44,191 nt of DNA from an uncultured Sphingobacterium sp. (GCA_947630335.1 CANRHE010000006.1:1-44191); one strand, 5' to 3'. Numbered from the stretch's first letter, positions 35,283 to 43,435 are shown. Numbers and translations: made by a program. The notes: generated by a model from the sequence alone, not told the origin.

Positions 35283-35894
35283 ATGAAAACTAGTCAAGTT
35301 AATGATACCATCAAAATGGTTCAGATTTTGAAAATCAGCCAGGAGAGAATGATTTTCTTAACCCCTCTGGTTGATTACATGCAAAGTAAATTGAATATAG
35401 ATGAAAATATCAATCTAAATTTTATTTGTACGCACAATTCGCGTCGAAGTCATCTCGCACAAATTTGGGCACAAGTTGCTGCTGCCTATTATAATATCCC
35501 AAAAGTTTATTGTTATTCAGGTGGAATAGAAGTAACAGCCTTATATCCTCAAGTATTGGAAACCCTCCGTCAAGCAGGTTTTACTATACATACTATTGTA
35601 CAAGGATCCAATCCAATTTATGGTATAAAATATAACGAAAATTCATTACCCATTCTAGGTTACTCCAAAAAGTATGACGATCCATTTAATCCAAAAGCTG
35701 ATTTTGCAGCTATTCTGACTTGTTCACAAGCGGATGAAAACTGTCCACTAATTACCGGAGCAGAAGTGCGTATTCCTATTACTTATGAAGATCCTAAAGT
35801 AGCAGATGGGACCATTCATCAAGCAAGTATATATCAAGAAAGAAGTTTACAAATTGCATCTGAGATGTTATATATTTTTTCAAAAATGAAATAA
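35283..35894 (+). CDS. arsC: Low-molecular-weight phosphatase-like arsenate reductase
   Basis: 203-residue protein with the LMW-PTP/ArsC loop C49-T-H-N-S-R-R55-S (C-X5-R), where C49 attacks the arsenate. It should reduce As(V) to As(III) for the pump. The Asp-containing acid loop of the fold probably corresponds to ITYEDPKVADG near the C-terminus. An extra helix of about 40 residues precedes the phosphatase domain, which is longer than in classical ArsC. The ATG at 35283 is preferred to an in-frame TTG at 35250 that overlaps the previous gene. Some databases call these simply protein-tyrosine-phosphatases; the operon supports the arsenate role. Confidence 0.87.
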   Translation: MKTSQVNDTIKMVQILKISQERMIFLTPLVDYMQSKLNIDENINLNFICTHNSRRSHLAQIWAQVAAAYYNIPKVYCYSGGIEVTALYPQVLETLRQAGFTIHTIVQGSNPIYGIKYNENSLPILGYSKKYDDPFNPKADFAAILTCSQADENCPLITGAEVRIPITYEDPKVADGTIHQASIYQERSLQIASEMLYIFSKMK

Positions 35895-35900
35895 GAAGCT

Positions 35901-36941
35901 ATGGAAGTAAAAATGAAATTTTTAGATAGATACCTAACTTTATGGATATTTTTGGCAATGGGTATAGGGGTATTGATTGGAAACATATTTCCTGATACAT
36001 CTCATTTAATGGACAGAATGTCCATTGGATCTACGAATATTCCTTTAGCGATTGGGTTAATAATTATGATGTACCCACCACTAGCCAAAGTAGATTATAG
36101 CTTATTACCCACAGCTTTTAAAGATAAAAAAGTACTCAGTTTATCTCTATTATTAAATTGGTTTATAGGCCCCATACTCATGTTTTGTTTGGCTATTCTT
36201 TTCTTACGTTCAGAACCAGATTATATGGTAGGGGTTATTCTGATTGGTTTAGCTAGGTGTATTGCTATGGTTATTGTATGGAATGATTTGGCTAAAGGAA
36301 ACAGAGAATATGCTGCGTTACTTATCGCACTCAATAGCATTTTTCAAATACTTTTCTACAGTGTATTTGTATGGTTTTTCATCAATATATTACCTGCTTA
36401 TTTTGGTTTTGCAGAATATAGTGTTTCGATAGAGATGAGTCAAGTTATTCAAAGCGTACTTATTTATCTTGGTTTTCCATTTTTAGCAGGATTCTTAAGT
36501 CATCACTATTTGCCTAAATTAAAAGGAGAAAACTGGTACAAACATAAATTTATTCCTTTTATATCACCATTTACACTCTATGCTTTATTATTCACCATTG
36601 TAGTCATGTTCAGCCTTAAAGGCGAGCAAATAGTTCAGCTTCCCTATCAAGTGCTGCATGTAGCAGTTCCATTAATTATTTACTTTGTACTCATGTTCTT
36701 TGTTAGTTTTTTTATTAATAAATCTATGCATGTTAGTTATGACAAGAATGTATCTATCGCATTTACAGCAACAGGTAATAATTTCGAATTAGCAATTGCT
36801 GTTGCCATAGCTGTGTTTGGGGTTCACTCACCCCAAGCTTTTGTCGGGGTGATAGGACCACTTATAGAAGTCCCAGTTTTGATTTTATTGGTTAGAGTTA
36901 GTTTATGGTTCAAAAAGAAATATTATACCAACTGTAATTAG
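35901..36941 (+). CDS. acr3: ACR3-family arsenite efflux permease
   Basis: 346-residue inner-membrane exporter with about ten helices. The hallmark of the family is [19 protein letters not shown], with C120 in helix 4, which is required for arsenite transport in studied ACR3 proteins. The C-terminal [17 protein letters not shown] and [12 protein letters not shown] carry the conserved Glu residues. It extrudes the arsenite made by the reductase encoded 6 bases upstream. Two ATGs are possible (35901 and 35913), with little effect. The operon ends in a hairpin at 36958-36994. Confidence 0.94.
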   Translation: MEVKMKFLDRYLTLWIFLAMGIGVLIGNIFPDTSHLMDRMSIGSTNIPLAIGLIIMMYPPLAKVDYSLLPTAFKDKKVLSLSLLLNWFIGPILMFCLAILFLRSEPDYMVGVILIGLARCIAMVIVWNDLAKGNREYAALLIALNSIFQILFYSVFVWFFINILPAYFGFAEYSVSIEMSQVIQSVLIYLGFPFLAGFLSHHYLPKLKGENWYKHKFIPFISPFTLYALLFTIVVMFSLKGEQIVQLPYQVLHVAVPLIIYFVLMFFVSFFINKSMHVSYDKNVSIAFTATGNNFELAIAVAIAVFGVHSPQAFVGVIGPLIEVPVLILLVRVSLWFKKKYYTNCN

Positions 36942-36957
36942 TCATTTCTCAATTAAA

Positions 36958-36994
36958 CGTAGGATTTTTGATGTTGAATATCAAAAATCCTACG
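36958..36994 (+). terminator. Hairpin after the arsenic operon
   Basis: CGTAGGATTTTTGAT (36958-36972) pairs perfectly with ATCAAAAATCCTACG (36980-36994) over 15 bp with a 7-base loop. No T run follows, so it may end transcription weakly or protect the 3' end. Confidence 0.65.
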
Positions 36995-37066
36995 CTCATA
37001 AACTATGTTAATATCAAATTTTTTGAGATTGTTATTGTTAATAACCAATCCCCAAAGTTATTTACC

Positions 37067-37252
37067 TTATTTAATATCGGCTATTAACTCATCTGGCCAC
37101 GTCACTACTTCTTTTAGATCGAGTACACTTTTATCATCATCATCTAAATTATCCAAGTAATCCCAAAGATTTCCTTCTACTTTGTAAGGGATGCCATTTT
37201 TTAAAATATCATAACCTTCATCTATGTAATTTTGAATTTGTGCTCTTGTCAT
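37067..37252 (-). CDS. Small acidic protein of unknown function
   Basis: 61-residue protein starting MTRAQIQNYIDEGYDILKNG and ending WPDELIADIK. It is strongly acidic, with a DNLDDDDK stretch near residue 38, and has no signal peptide or membrane segment. I do not recognise the family. The composition and clean start and stop make it a credible gene rather than a chance frame. It stands alone between the ars operon and the ThDP enzyme, on the same strand as the latter but 196 bases from it. Confidence 0.6.
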   Translation of the reverse strand: MTRAQIQNYIDEGYDILKNGIPYKVEGNLWDYLDNLDDDDKSVLDLKEVVTWPDELIADIK

Positions 37253-37448
37253 ATTTTAATTGATTTGATAATTACCTAAAATAAGATTTTAAATGTTACT
37301 ATACATCTAGTCCCATAAATAAAATATTATTTTTAGCTTTTTTATTTTATGCTCGATTATACTAGGTAATATTGTTAATTATTTACATGTTAAAAAATAA
37401 AACCCCTTAAGATATCCTTACAAGGCGTCATTCATCCAATACCTATTT
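37253..37448. other. Non-coding stretch between small acidic gene and ThDP enzyme
   Basis: AT-rich, without an ORF, clear hairpin or consensus -7 box for either neighbour. I see nothing that can be assigned. Confidence 0.4.
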
Positions 37449-39062
37449 TTAAATTAAATTCGGGATTGTCTTAGAAATTGGCACCTCTATTATTGTGGGG
37501 ATATTTTGATTTAAAGCCTCTTTACAAAAATCCGCTAACTCTTCTAAATTTTTAGCATGTCTTCCTAAGCAACCATAACCTTTAGCCAAAGCGACATAAT
37601 CCAAGTCAGAGATATCCAATCCAGGTACGTTAGGCGTTTTTTGGCTTTCAGCAAAAGATTTTAAAATACCATATTCTCTGTTTACTGGGATAATATAAAT
37701 TATAGGTAGATTATGTTGTTTGGCAGTCCATATCCCTTGAATTGAATACTGAAAAGAACCATCTCCAATAATCGCCACAACGGGTCTATTCTTTCCAGAG
37801 TTTTTTTCTGCTAGAGCTATTCCAATAGCAGCAGGTACGTTCCAGCCTAGGGCACCACTAGCAAATGTATAAAAACCATCCGGAAACGTTATAGGCCAAG
37901 CTTTGTGTAAATCTGCTAAATTTGATGGAGATTCTTCTAATAATATTGTTTCCGCAGGCATTACTTCTCTTACTTTTGAAAAAACTTCAAATGCATTTAA
38001 AGTATTGGACTTATTTGGAGTAGGTTTTTCGATAGGGGTGTTATAGTTATTTTTATTCTCTTTTCCCGTTGTTTCTACGAGATTAATTAAGCTGGATATA
38101 GCTAATACCGGATTGCTCACCAAGCTATTTCCTACAGGGGCACGAGCAGCTTCATTGGGGTCATTTGTTATATGTAGTAATTCCAATCCTTCGGGTAAAT
38201 AATCTCCAGGTATATAGGGATAATACCTAAAAACTGGAGCTCCTATGATTAAAGCTACATCATATCCTTTTAATTTGTCTGATAGTGGTTTTGTTGCGAA
38301 AGGTAAAGCGCCGGCATACAAAGGGTGGTTTTCGGGAAAAGGTGTACGCTCAGAAGCTGGCGCCGCAAATACAGGAATTTGTAATAATTCTGCAAATTCT
38401 ATAGCTTCTTTCCAACCCTTATGTTTTGTAATATCTGCGCCATAAATCAGTACTGGATTCTTTGCTTTAAAGAATACCTCTGCAAATTCTTTAAGCCTGA
38501 CAGGATCAGGACCTATTCTTTGAGATACTGATCTAACAATTGTAGGAGCTTTTATTTTTTTGCTCCAATCATCTAAAGGTATAGATAAGAATACTGGGCC
38601 TGCAGGCTCCTGTAATGCCATTGCATATGCTCGCATAAAAGCAGCAGGAACATCTTCCGCTCTTTTTGGCTCATAACTCCATTTAACTAAAGGCCTAGGC
38701 AACTCATCTGGAACTGGGTTTGATAACCAAGGCTCCATTAATAGCATTTCACGAGTTTGATTTCCTGCCGTAATAATCAAAGGAGTCTTATTCATACTAG
38801 CCGTCAAAATATTACTCATAGCATTGGATAATCCTGCGGCAGTATGCACATTTACTAATCCAACCGTCCCCGTTGATTGTGCGTAAGCATCAGCGGCAGC
38901 TACCGCAGAAGCTTCTTGTAAGACTTGGACATAAGTAAAATCTTTTGGAAAATCCTGTAAAAATGTTTCTTCTGTTGAACCCGGGTTTCCAAATATAATT
39001 TTAATATCAAGCAATCTCAATAACTCGAAAGTTTCATCTCTAACTGTCTTCATTTTTTTCAA
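37449..39062 (-). CDS. Benzoylformate-decarboxylase-like ThDP-dependent enzyme
   Basis: 537-residue thiamine-diphosphate enzyme closely resembling Pseudomonas benzoylformate decarboxylase (MdlC): FGNPGSTEETF, LPRPLVKWSYEP, GAPVFRY and NVPGLD all match by eye. S29, E31, E50 and H73 correspond to S26, E28, E47 and H70 of MdlC. The second active-site His (H281 in MdlC, FRYHQY) is Tyr here (FRYYPY, Y281). The diphosphate/Mg motif starts GDGSFQYS but ends IIPVNREYG instead of the usual NN-x-T. The fold is therefore certain, but decarboxylation of benzoylformate is doubtful; another 2-keto acid or a carboligation is possible. The gene is solitary, with no mandelate or aromatic pathway genes nearby. 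Confidence 0.85.
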   Translation of the reverse strand: MKKMKTVRDETFELLRLLDIKIIFGNPGSTEETFLQDFPKDFTYVQVLQEASAVAAADAYAQSTGTVGLVNVHTAAGLSNAMSNILTASMNKTPLIITAGNQTREMLLMEPWLSNPVPDELPRPLVKWSYEPKRAEDVPAAFMRAYAMALQEPAGPVFLSIPLDDWSKKIKAPTIVRSVSQRIGPDPVRLKEFAEVFFKAKNPVLIYGADITKHKGWKEAIEFAELLQIPVFAAPASERTPFPENHPLYAGALPFATKPLSDKLKGYDVALIIGAPVFRYYPYIPGDYLPEGLELLHITNDPNEAARAPVGNSLVSNPVLAISSLINLVETTGKENKNNYNTPIEKPTPNKSNTLNAFEVFSKVREVMPAETILLEESPSNLADLHKAWPITFPDGFYTFASGALGWNVPAAIGIALAEKNSGKNRPVVAIIGDGSFQYSIQGIWTAKQHNLPIIYIIPVNREYGILKSFAESQKTPNVPGLDISDLDYVALAKGYGCLGRHAKNLEELADFCKEALNQNIPTIIEVPISKTIPNLI

Positions 39063-39102
39063 CTAATGAGTAATAATTAAATATAATTTAAAAACATTTT
39101 TT

Positions 39103-39115
39103 AACCTAATAGGTT
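39103..39115. promoter_or_regulatory. Small palindrome upstream of the ThDP enzyme gene
   Basis: AACCTAATAGGTT, symmetric about its centre, lies about 40 bases upstream of the start codon, beside a near-consensus TATATTTA on the minus strand. It could be an operator; no regulator gene is adjacent. Confidence 0.35.
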
Positions 39116-39242
39116 TTTAATTATATATTTTAGAAATAATCTTAGAGCGATTTCAATGCAATTTGTTAACTATCCCATAGTTACTTCATTTAATTCTCTT
39201 TTACGATTATTAATTGTATAATTGATAACTAATAAAAATATT

Positions 39243-39620
39243 ATGAAGAAGTTTTTAATAGGGTTTCTAATAGTAGTTATTGTTGCTAATTTACCCTTTA
39301 TTAATAAGCATATTTTACATTCATTAGATGACGATACTTTTAAATACTCGAATAACGATGCTTCATTTACTTACACTCAAGGTTTTGGATTTAAGGATAG
39401 TTATTTTTCGAAAGATATAAATCAACTTTTTATTCAGTACGATAATCCAGAGCCAATAAATCAGGAAATATTCCGTCTTTATAAAATTAATCCCTTATGT
39501 TTTTGGAGATGGTATTATTACATTGTTACTTCTTTACATTTTAAATATAAATCGTGGTCTGATATTGAACCATATCGAGTTCCGTATGAAAAGTACAAAT
39601 CTAGATGGCAAGAATTTTAA
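39243..39620 (+). CDS. Hypothetical protein with one N-terminal membrane segment
   Basis: 125-residue protein starting at ATG 39243 (MKKFLIGFLIVVIVANLPF); a longer frame would begin at a TTG at 39222 and only lengthen the N-terminus. The first 20 residues are a signal anchor or uncleaved signal peptide. The rest is soluble, Tyr/Trp-rich (LCFWRWYYYIVTSLHF) and probably periplasmic. I do not recognise a family. Divergent from the ThDP enzyme and convergent with the ASCH gene. Confidence 0.6.
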   Translation: MKKFLIGFLIVVIVANLPFINKHILHSLDDDTFKYSNNDASFTYTQGFGFKDSYFSKDINQLFIQYDNPEPINQEIFRLYKINPLCFWRWYYYIVTSLHFKYKSWSDIEPYRVPYEKYKSRWQEF

Positions 39621-39655
39621 TTAGTTATATATAATTTCACTTAACTATTGTACAT

Positions 39656-39676
39656 AGAAGACATAATATATCTTCT
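39656..39676. terminator. Weak hairpin between convergent genes
   Basis: AGAAGA (39656-39661) pairs with TCTTCT (39671-39676). The 15-base segment 39663-39677 recurs exactly at 40311-40325 on the other side of the ASCH gene. Confidence 0.35.
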
Positions 39677-39689
39677 TAAAAATCTATTG

Positions 39690-40142
39690 TTACCAAATAG
39701 TTTCAAAATATTCGCAAACAATTTCCATATCTTCACTAGGTAGTTCATTGAATTCTTTCATCTCATTTTCGTAATAAGCCCAATGAACTTTTTTCCAATA
39801 TTCTAATGATTTGTCACCTTCTCCTTCTATGTAAGCGTATTCTTTAGTGATATCTTTAAACTTAGCAATTTCAATCTTTACTGTTCTTATTATTGCTTTT
39901 GGTTCTCCATCCCAATTTGTAACTATAGCAAGCTCTCCAACTTTAGGAAATGATTCATTATTTTTTTTAAACCACCAAACAGATGGTGATGTAGCTTGCT
40001 TTATTTTTTTGACAACTAGTTCCGCGCATTCATCTGCATCCTTTTTATTTGCACAGAAGAAAAAGGATTGAGGTAGCTGATTATTCTTATAATAGTTATT
40101 TTTTTTCTGAAATTCTTTCCAATATTCATTCATAACATTCAT
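39690..40142 (-). CDS. ASCH-domain protein (YqfB-like)
   Basis: 150-residue soluble protein with an ASCH fold, a PUA-like domain thought to bind RNA or modified nucleotides. The diagnostic region is GEGDKSLEYWKKVHWAYYENEM (about 108-129), preceded by VGELAIVTNWDGEPKAIIRTV, where the strand-forming beta-barrel core lies. The usual length for stand-alone ASCH proteins is 110-160 residues. Some members hydrolyse N4-acetylcytidine, but I cannot tell whether this one does. It is a single gene in a region of orphan genes and is flanked by two exact 15-base repeats. Confidence 0.8.
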   Translation of the reverse strand: MNVMNEYWKEFQKKNNYYKNNQLPQSFFFCANKKDADECAELVVKKIKQATSPSVWWFKKNNESFPKVGELAIVTNWDGEPKAIIRTVKIEIAKFKDITKEYAYIEGEGDKSLEYWKKVHWAYYENEMKEFNELPSEDMEIVCEYFETIW

Positions 40143-40310
40143 TTATCTGTCTTGTTCTTCTTGACAATCAATCGGTTCATATAATTGGGTGCTAATAATA
40201 TTTACTTATTTTTTATATTAATTATGTGTTACTTAATATAATTGACTATGTTTGAATCTACCAATTAAGTAGTAATATTAAAAATCTAACTTCATCCTAG
40301 GATATTAAAG

Positions 40311-40325
40311 ATAATATATCTTCTT
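40311..40325. repeat. Second copy of a 15-base direct repeat flanking the ASCH gene
   Basis: ATAATATATCTTCTT here is identical to 39663-39677. It is part of a small inverted pair, ATTAAAG (40304-40310) and CTTTAAT (40323-40329). The sequence is AT-only apart from two C, so coincidence is possible. Confidence 0.4.
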
Positions 40326-40350
40326 TAATGTAATTTATTAATCTAACAAT

Positions 40351-40583
40351 ATGAAAAAGTCTTCTATATTTAATTATATATCCTTAGTATTGATAATATT
40401 TTGTTTACTTAGCCTATTCATTTCAAATCAAAATCCTTAACTTTGGTAAGTATTATATGCATAAATATCCCAATACTAATAAAGAATAAAGTAAATCAAA
40501 ATATATACCAAGTCATTCTAAATGTATGTTCAGTTATTGCTCTTTCAGTAATCCTTTATAGCTTTTATATCACTAATTACTAA
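40351..40583 (+). pseudogene. Frame-broken small membrane protein ORF
   Basis: The first frame, from ATG 40351, encodes MKKSSIFNYISLVLIIFCLL and nine more residues before a stop at 40438-40440. A different forward frame then continues without a stop from about 40405 to 40583 and encodes two further hydrophobic stretches (LVSIICINIPILIKNK and SVIALSVILYSFYITNY). Joined by a shift, they would make a plausible small membrane protein of about 75 residues with two to three helices. Either a frameshift has broken it, or a 29-residue membrane peptide is the real product. No family is recognised. The remaining gap sequence (40143-40350) shows nothing. Confidence 0.4.
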
Positions 40584-40608
40584 ATACTGATAAACGCTTA
40601 ACCTCGAA

Positions 40609-41877
40609 TTAGTTCAATATACTCTTGATTCTTTCTCTTTCCTTATCCGATAATTTTATAGCCTGCTCTACGATTGTCAATATCTCCGCTTTACGGTCAG
40701 TTTGTAGCAGTAAGTCTAAGAATCCAAGATAAGTCCTGATCAGATCCACTTTTATCCCCACAAAAGCACGCGGATCAGCAATATAAAGTTCCTGTATCAA
40801 TAGTAGTAGTTTAGCTTTACGTTGCTTATCCGTATCCGACGAGTTATATCGAGGCAAGAGATCCTTTTTTATTAGTTCTTGTAATTTAATATCCACTGCC
40901 TGTTCACGCACATACTTCTTCTGCTTTCGGTCTAGCATATCACGCAGTTCTGTCAATAGCTTACGATGTACGACCTGTTGTTCTTTTTCACTGAATAGAT
41001 TGCCTTCAGATGATAGTGTCATATCCGATTGCTCAAAACCATTAAAAAAAGCAGACTCCACATACACCGAATGGTGAAAATCAATCGCATTATTATTAAA
41101 GCTACTTAGTAGCTTAGCCACTTCTAGCTTACTACTATCCATAAAGTAATAATAGTAGCGATCCCCGATAGGATATTTCCAACGGATGTAATTGACCTTA
41201 AAGACAAACGAATTCTCTTGTGGGCTATACACTGTAAAAGAAGTCTCATCCGTCTCCTGAATCAGCTGTTGGTAGGAGATAGGTTTACCATTTATCTTGA
41301 TACTGTAGCCCAAGTCCTTATTTAGATGTAAGAACCATCCAAACTCCTGCGCCATGAAATCCACAAACTCTTCCGATTCAAGCGTGAAAGCATTCAAGCC
41401 AAATACCCCCTCCAGGACTACTGTAGTACCAGTATGAGCTGCATTCGATGGTTGCAGTTCTGTATTATCGTACGTTTCTTTAGCGTCACGGTCTATCACC
41501 AGGTTATATTGCATTAACTCATCATCCACAGCTACTACTGTATTCCAGATAGCACGCGTTGCGAATAACGAAAAAGAAAAGCGTCCTTTGCCCTTTTTAC
41601 CACGGGTATAAGATGTACGTTTAGGCTGTACTTTTTTTAACGAATCCAAAAAGTTACCAAATGAATAGTTTAGTGTGTCAGGCGATATACCCTCACCATC
41701 GTCTGCGATACGGATACGATCGATATAGCCCAATTCATTGCTGCTTATATCAATAGATACGATACTAGCTTTGGCGTCAAAGCCATTCCATACATATTCC
41801 GCAATGACCTGCTTAGCATCTTTGGGTAACCCTGCCGATTCTATACTTGCATTTGTTATCTTCGTACTATTCTTCAT
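40609..41877 (-). CDS. GHKL (HSP90/HATPase_c_3) ATPase, probably C-terminally truncated
   Basis: 422-residue protein with a Bergerat-fold ATPase at the N-terminus: the N box is EYVWNGFDA (about 28-36), the G1 box is IADDGEGIS (about 57-65), and RGKKGKGRFSFSLF (about 91-104) is the lid and G2 region. A MutL/HSP90-like middle domain follows, including SFNNNAIDFHHSVYVESAFF. From memory, close relatives run to about 650-700 residues and end in a PD-(D/E)XK-like nuclease domain with an ELKRP-type motif; this gene stops just before that part. Base composition is clearly richer in G+C than its surroundings, which suggests transfer. The gene is solitary. Function is unknown; defence or DNA repair are possibilities. 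Confidence 0.75.
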   Translation of the reverse strand: MKNSTKITNASIESAGLPKDAKQVIAEYVWNGFDAKASIVSIDISSNELGYIDRIRIADDGEGISPDTLNYSFGNFLDSLKKVQPKRTSYTRGKKGKGRFSFSLFATRAIWNTVVAVDDELMQYNLVIDRDAKETYDNTELQPSNAAHTGTTVVLEGVFGLNAFTLESEEFVDFMAQEFGWFLHLNKDLGYSIKINGKPISYQQLIQETDETSFTVYSPQENSFVFKVNYIRWKYPIGDRYYYYFMDSSKLEVAKLLSSFNNNAIDFHHSVYVESAFFNGFEQSDMTLSSEGNLFSEKEQQVVHRKLLTELRDMLDRKQKKYVREQAVDIKLQELIKKDLLPRYNSSDTDKQRKAKLLLLIQELYIADPRAFVGIKVDLIRTYLGFLDLLLQTDRKAEILTIVEQAIKLSDKERERIKSILN

Positions 41878-42045
41878 AAATTAAGCTCCTTTCTCAAATC
41901 TACTGAAAATATCTTTCATAGAACTTTTGTTTACTAAAAAAAGTAGTATTAGGTTGAGGTTTTACGTTAAATGTGAGCGTGTCTTTTTGTTATTACACAG
42001 AAGTTACAGAATGCTCCTTATTATACAATTACAATTATACATTAA

Positions 42046-42068
42046 CGTCATTACGAGGAGGTACGACG
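42046..42068. repeat. Degenerate remnant of a dispersed CGTCATTGCGAGG-type repeat
   Basis: CGTCATTACGAGGAGGTACG followed by ACG resembles the widespread intergenic repeat that begins CGTCATTGCGAGGAGGTACG and continues ACGAAGCAATC in Bacteroidota. Here one base differs and the end (ACGTTGGTAA) has diverged. Identification is by memory of that repeat. It lies between the GHKL gene and the toxin gene. Confidence 0.45.
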
Positions 42069-42110
42069 TTGGTAACTTTAACCTTAATCGACTACGTCAC
42101 TATTACTATA

Positions 42111-42434
42111 CTATGAGAACATTTCTATTAGTTTGCTAACTAATTCACCTTCTGTATTAATGTTAAGAATATCAATTTTAGATTTTAATCTAGCTTTATC
42201 GATAGCTCGTATTTGATCTATAGCAATTTGGCCATCTTTTCCAGCTACTACACAATTAACGCGAGTAGGATAATTTCTTATTGTTGATGTTAAGGGTGCA
42301 ATAATAACGGTATTTAATGCGTTATTCATTTCATTGGGAGAAACTATCACAGCAGGTCTAATTTTATTAATTTCACTACCAATGCTAGGGTTAAGATCAA
42401 CAAAATAAACGTCAAACCTATTTACCATGTCCAT
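42111..42434 (-). CDS. mazF: MazF-type endoribonuclease toxin
   Basis: 107-residue toxin of the MazF/PemK family that cleaves mRNA at short sequences and halts growth when free of antitoxin. Family motifs are RFDVYFVDLNPSIGSE at the N-terminus, KIRPAVIVSPNEMNN with the catalytic Arg, APLTSTIRNYPTRV with the Thr, and GQIAIDQIRAIDKARL. It overlaps mazE: the stop of mazE lies inside the sequence ATGGACATGGTAA, so the start may be the first ATG (42434) or the second (42428), both coupled to mazE translation. The cleavage sequence cannot be read from the gene. Confidence 0.92.
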   Translation of the reverse strand: MDMVNRFDVYFVDLNPSIGSEINKIRPAVIVSPNEMNNALNTVIIAPLTSTIRNYPTRVNCVVAGKDGQIAIDQIRAIDKARLKSKIDILNINTEGELVSKLIEMFS

Positions 42435-42670
42435 TCATTTTTATCGAATTCATTATCAAAATATTCTAACGAATCAGTGCTGTTTAAAGAGTTGGCTTTT
42501 AAAAATAGCTTTTCCCAATTTTCTCGCGGTTTAGGTTTAACGGCTTCGATAATAATTTTAGAGTCTTGAATCGTCAAATACACTTCATCCGTAATATTGA
42601 GCTGTTTAATGATTTGTTGATTGAATATAATACCCAATGAATTACCTATTTTTCTAACTTTAGTTTTCAT
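42422..42670 (-). CDS. mazE: MazE-type antitoxin (AbrB fold)
   Basis: 82-residue antitoxin with an N-terminal swapped-hairpin DNA-binding domain (MKTKVRKIGNSLGIIFNQQI) and an acidic C-terminal tail (SLEYFDNEFDKNEWTW) that should fill the RNA groove of MazF. It usually also represses its own operon, and the tandem TTATAAC repeats just upstream suit that. It is the first gene of the pair and overlaps mazF by up to 13 bases, the normal order for the family. Confidence 0.9.
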   Translation of the reverse strand: MKTKVRKIGNSLGIIFNQQIIKQLNITDEVYLTIQDSKIIIEAVKPKPRENWEKLFLKANSLNSTDSLEYFDNEFDKNEWTW

Positions 42671-42680
42671 ATACCTAAAG

Positions 42681-42710
42681 TTATAACAATATTATAACAT
42701 TTCAAAATTA
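42681..42710 (-). promoter_or_regulatory. mazEF promoter with tandem repeat operator
   Basis: A full-match -7 box, TAATTTTG on the minus strand, lies at 42710-42703. Two copies of TTATAAC (42681-42687 and 42692-42698) lie between it and the mazE ATG, 11 bp apart, one helical turn. They span the expected transcription start, as an autoregulatory site for MazE or MazEF would. Confidence 0.5.
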
Positions 42711-42938
42711 TACTTTATGTTTTTGTATTGCTTCTTGGTCAACCCCTATGATCGAATGAATAGAAGTTCCGAAGGCTTGTCCCGATATTTATTAATATAC
42801 TCTTCATTAGAACCCAATTTTTCAGCCTTTTGGAATTATTATTTCCCAATCAGAATGATAGAGTTACAGTAAACTTTGGGAACTAAATGAGACTTATAAT
42901 CAGGCTTCCTCTTCAAATTCTTCAATAAATTAATTACA
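42711..42938. other. Non-coding stretch upstream of the terminal membrane genes
   Basis: No ORF, repeat or hairpin of note was seen. No clear promoter box for the gene at 42939 was found. Confidence 0.35.
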
Positions 42939-43268
42939 ATGTTCGTATTCCATGCAGTTTCTTTCTTATTGACTATGGTAGGTTTGGCTGTAGTTGCCTT
43001 GAGCAATCAATTAATTGATTTGTTTTCATTTAGGAGCGGGTATGAACGTTTAGATCAAGTGCCTTTCTTTGCTCTTCTGTTTTTTATTTATTGGAAGTTT
43101 TTTTCATATATATTTTATGTTAGAATGGCCATTTCAAAAAAAGATGGTAAAAGCCCTTATTATGAATACACTCCTACAAAAAGAGATATAATTGTAGTCT
43201 GGGTAATAATTCTTTCAATTTTTTCCTCCCCACTTATTTACCTCGGAGTTATAACTTTGTTCTTTTAA
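42939..43268 (+). CDS. Hypothetical three-helix membrane protein
   Basis: 109-residue protein with hydrophobic segments at about 2-24, 43-63 and 85-108, joined by a short charged loop (AISKKDGKSPYYEYTPTKRD). No signal cleavage site or known family is recognised. The start MFVFHAVSFLL is the first ATG and gives a full first helix. It is followed 168 bases later by two more small membrane proteins on the same strand, which may form a group with it. Confidence 0.6.
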   Translation: MFVFHAVSFLLTMVGLAVVALSNQLIDLFSFRSGYERLDQVPFFALLFFIYWKFFSYIFYVRMAISKKDGKSPYYEYTPTKRDIIVVWVIILSIFSSPLIYLGVITLFF

Positions 43269-43435
43269 TTTATCCAAGGATATTCAATTCATATAATAAA
43301 TATTTTAGGAATACCCCTCACCATTCATTTGCGACTATCAATTATAATTACCATCACGAATATTAAAAAAAATGAAATTTATTGAAACTTTTTGATCCAA
43401 CGTAGTATAATTCAATTTTAATAATTAATTATAGG

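Noticed and set aside
41927..42139. 70-codon plus-strand frame between the GHKL and mazF genes
   Set aside because: It runs through the repeat remnant and into mazF antisense; the translation is Arg/Tyr/Leu-rich noise.
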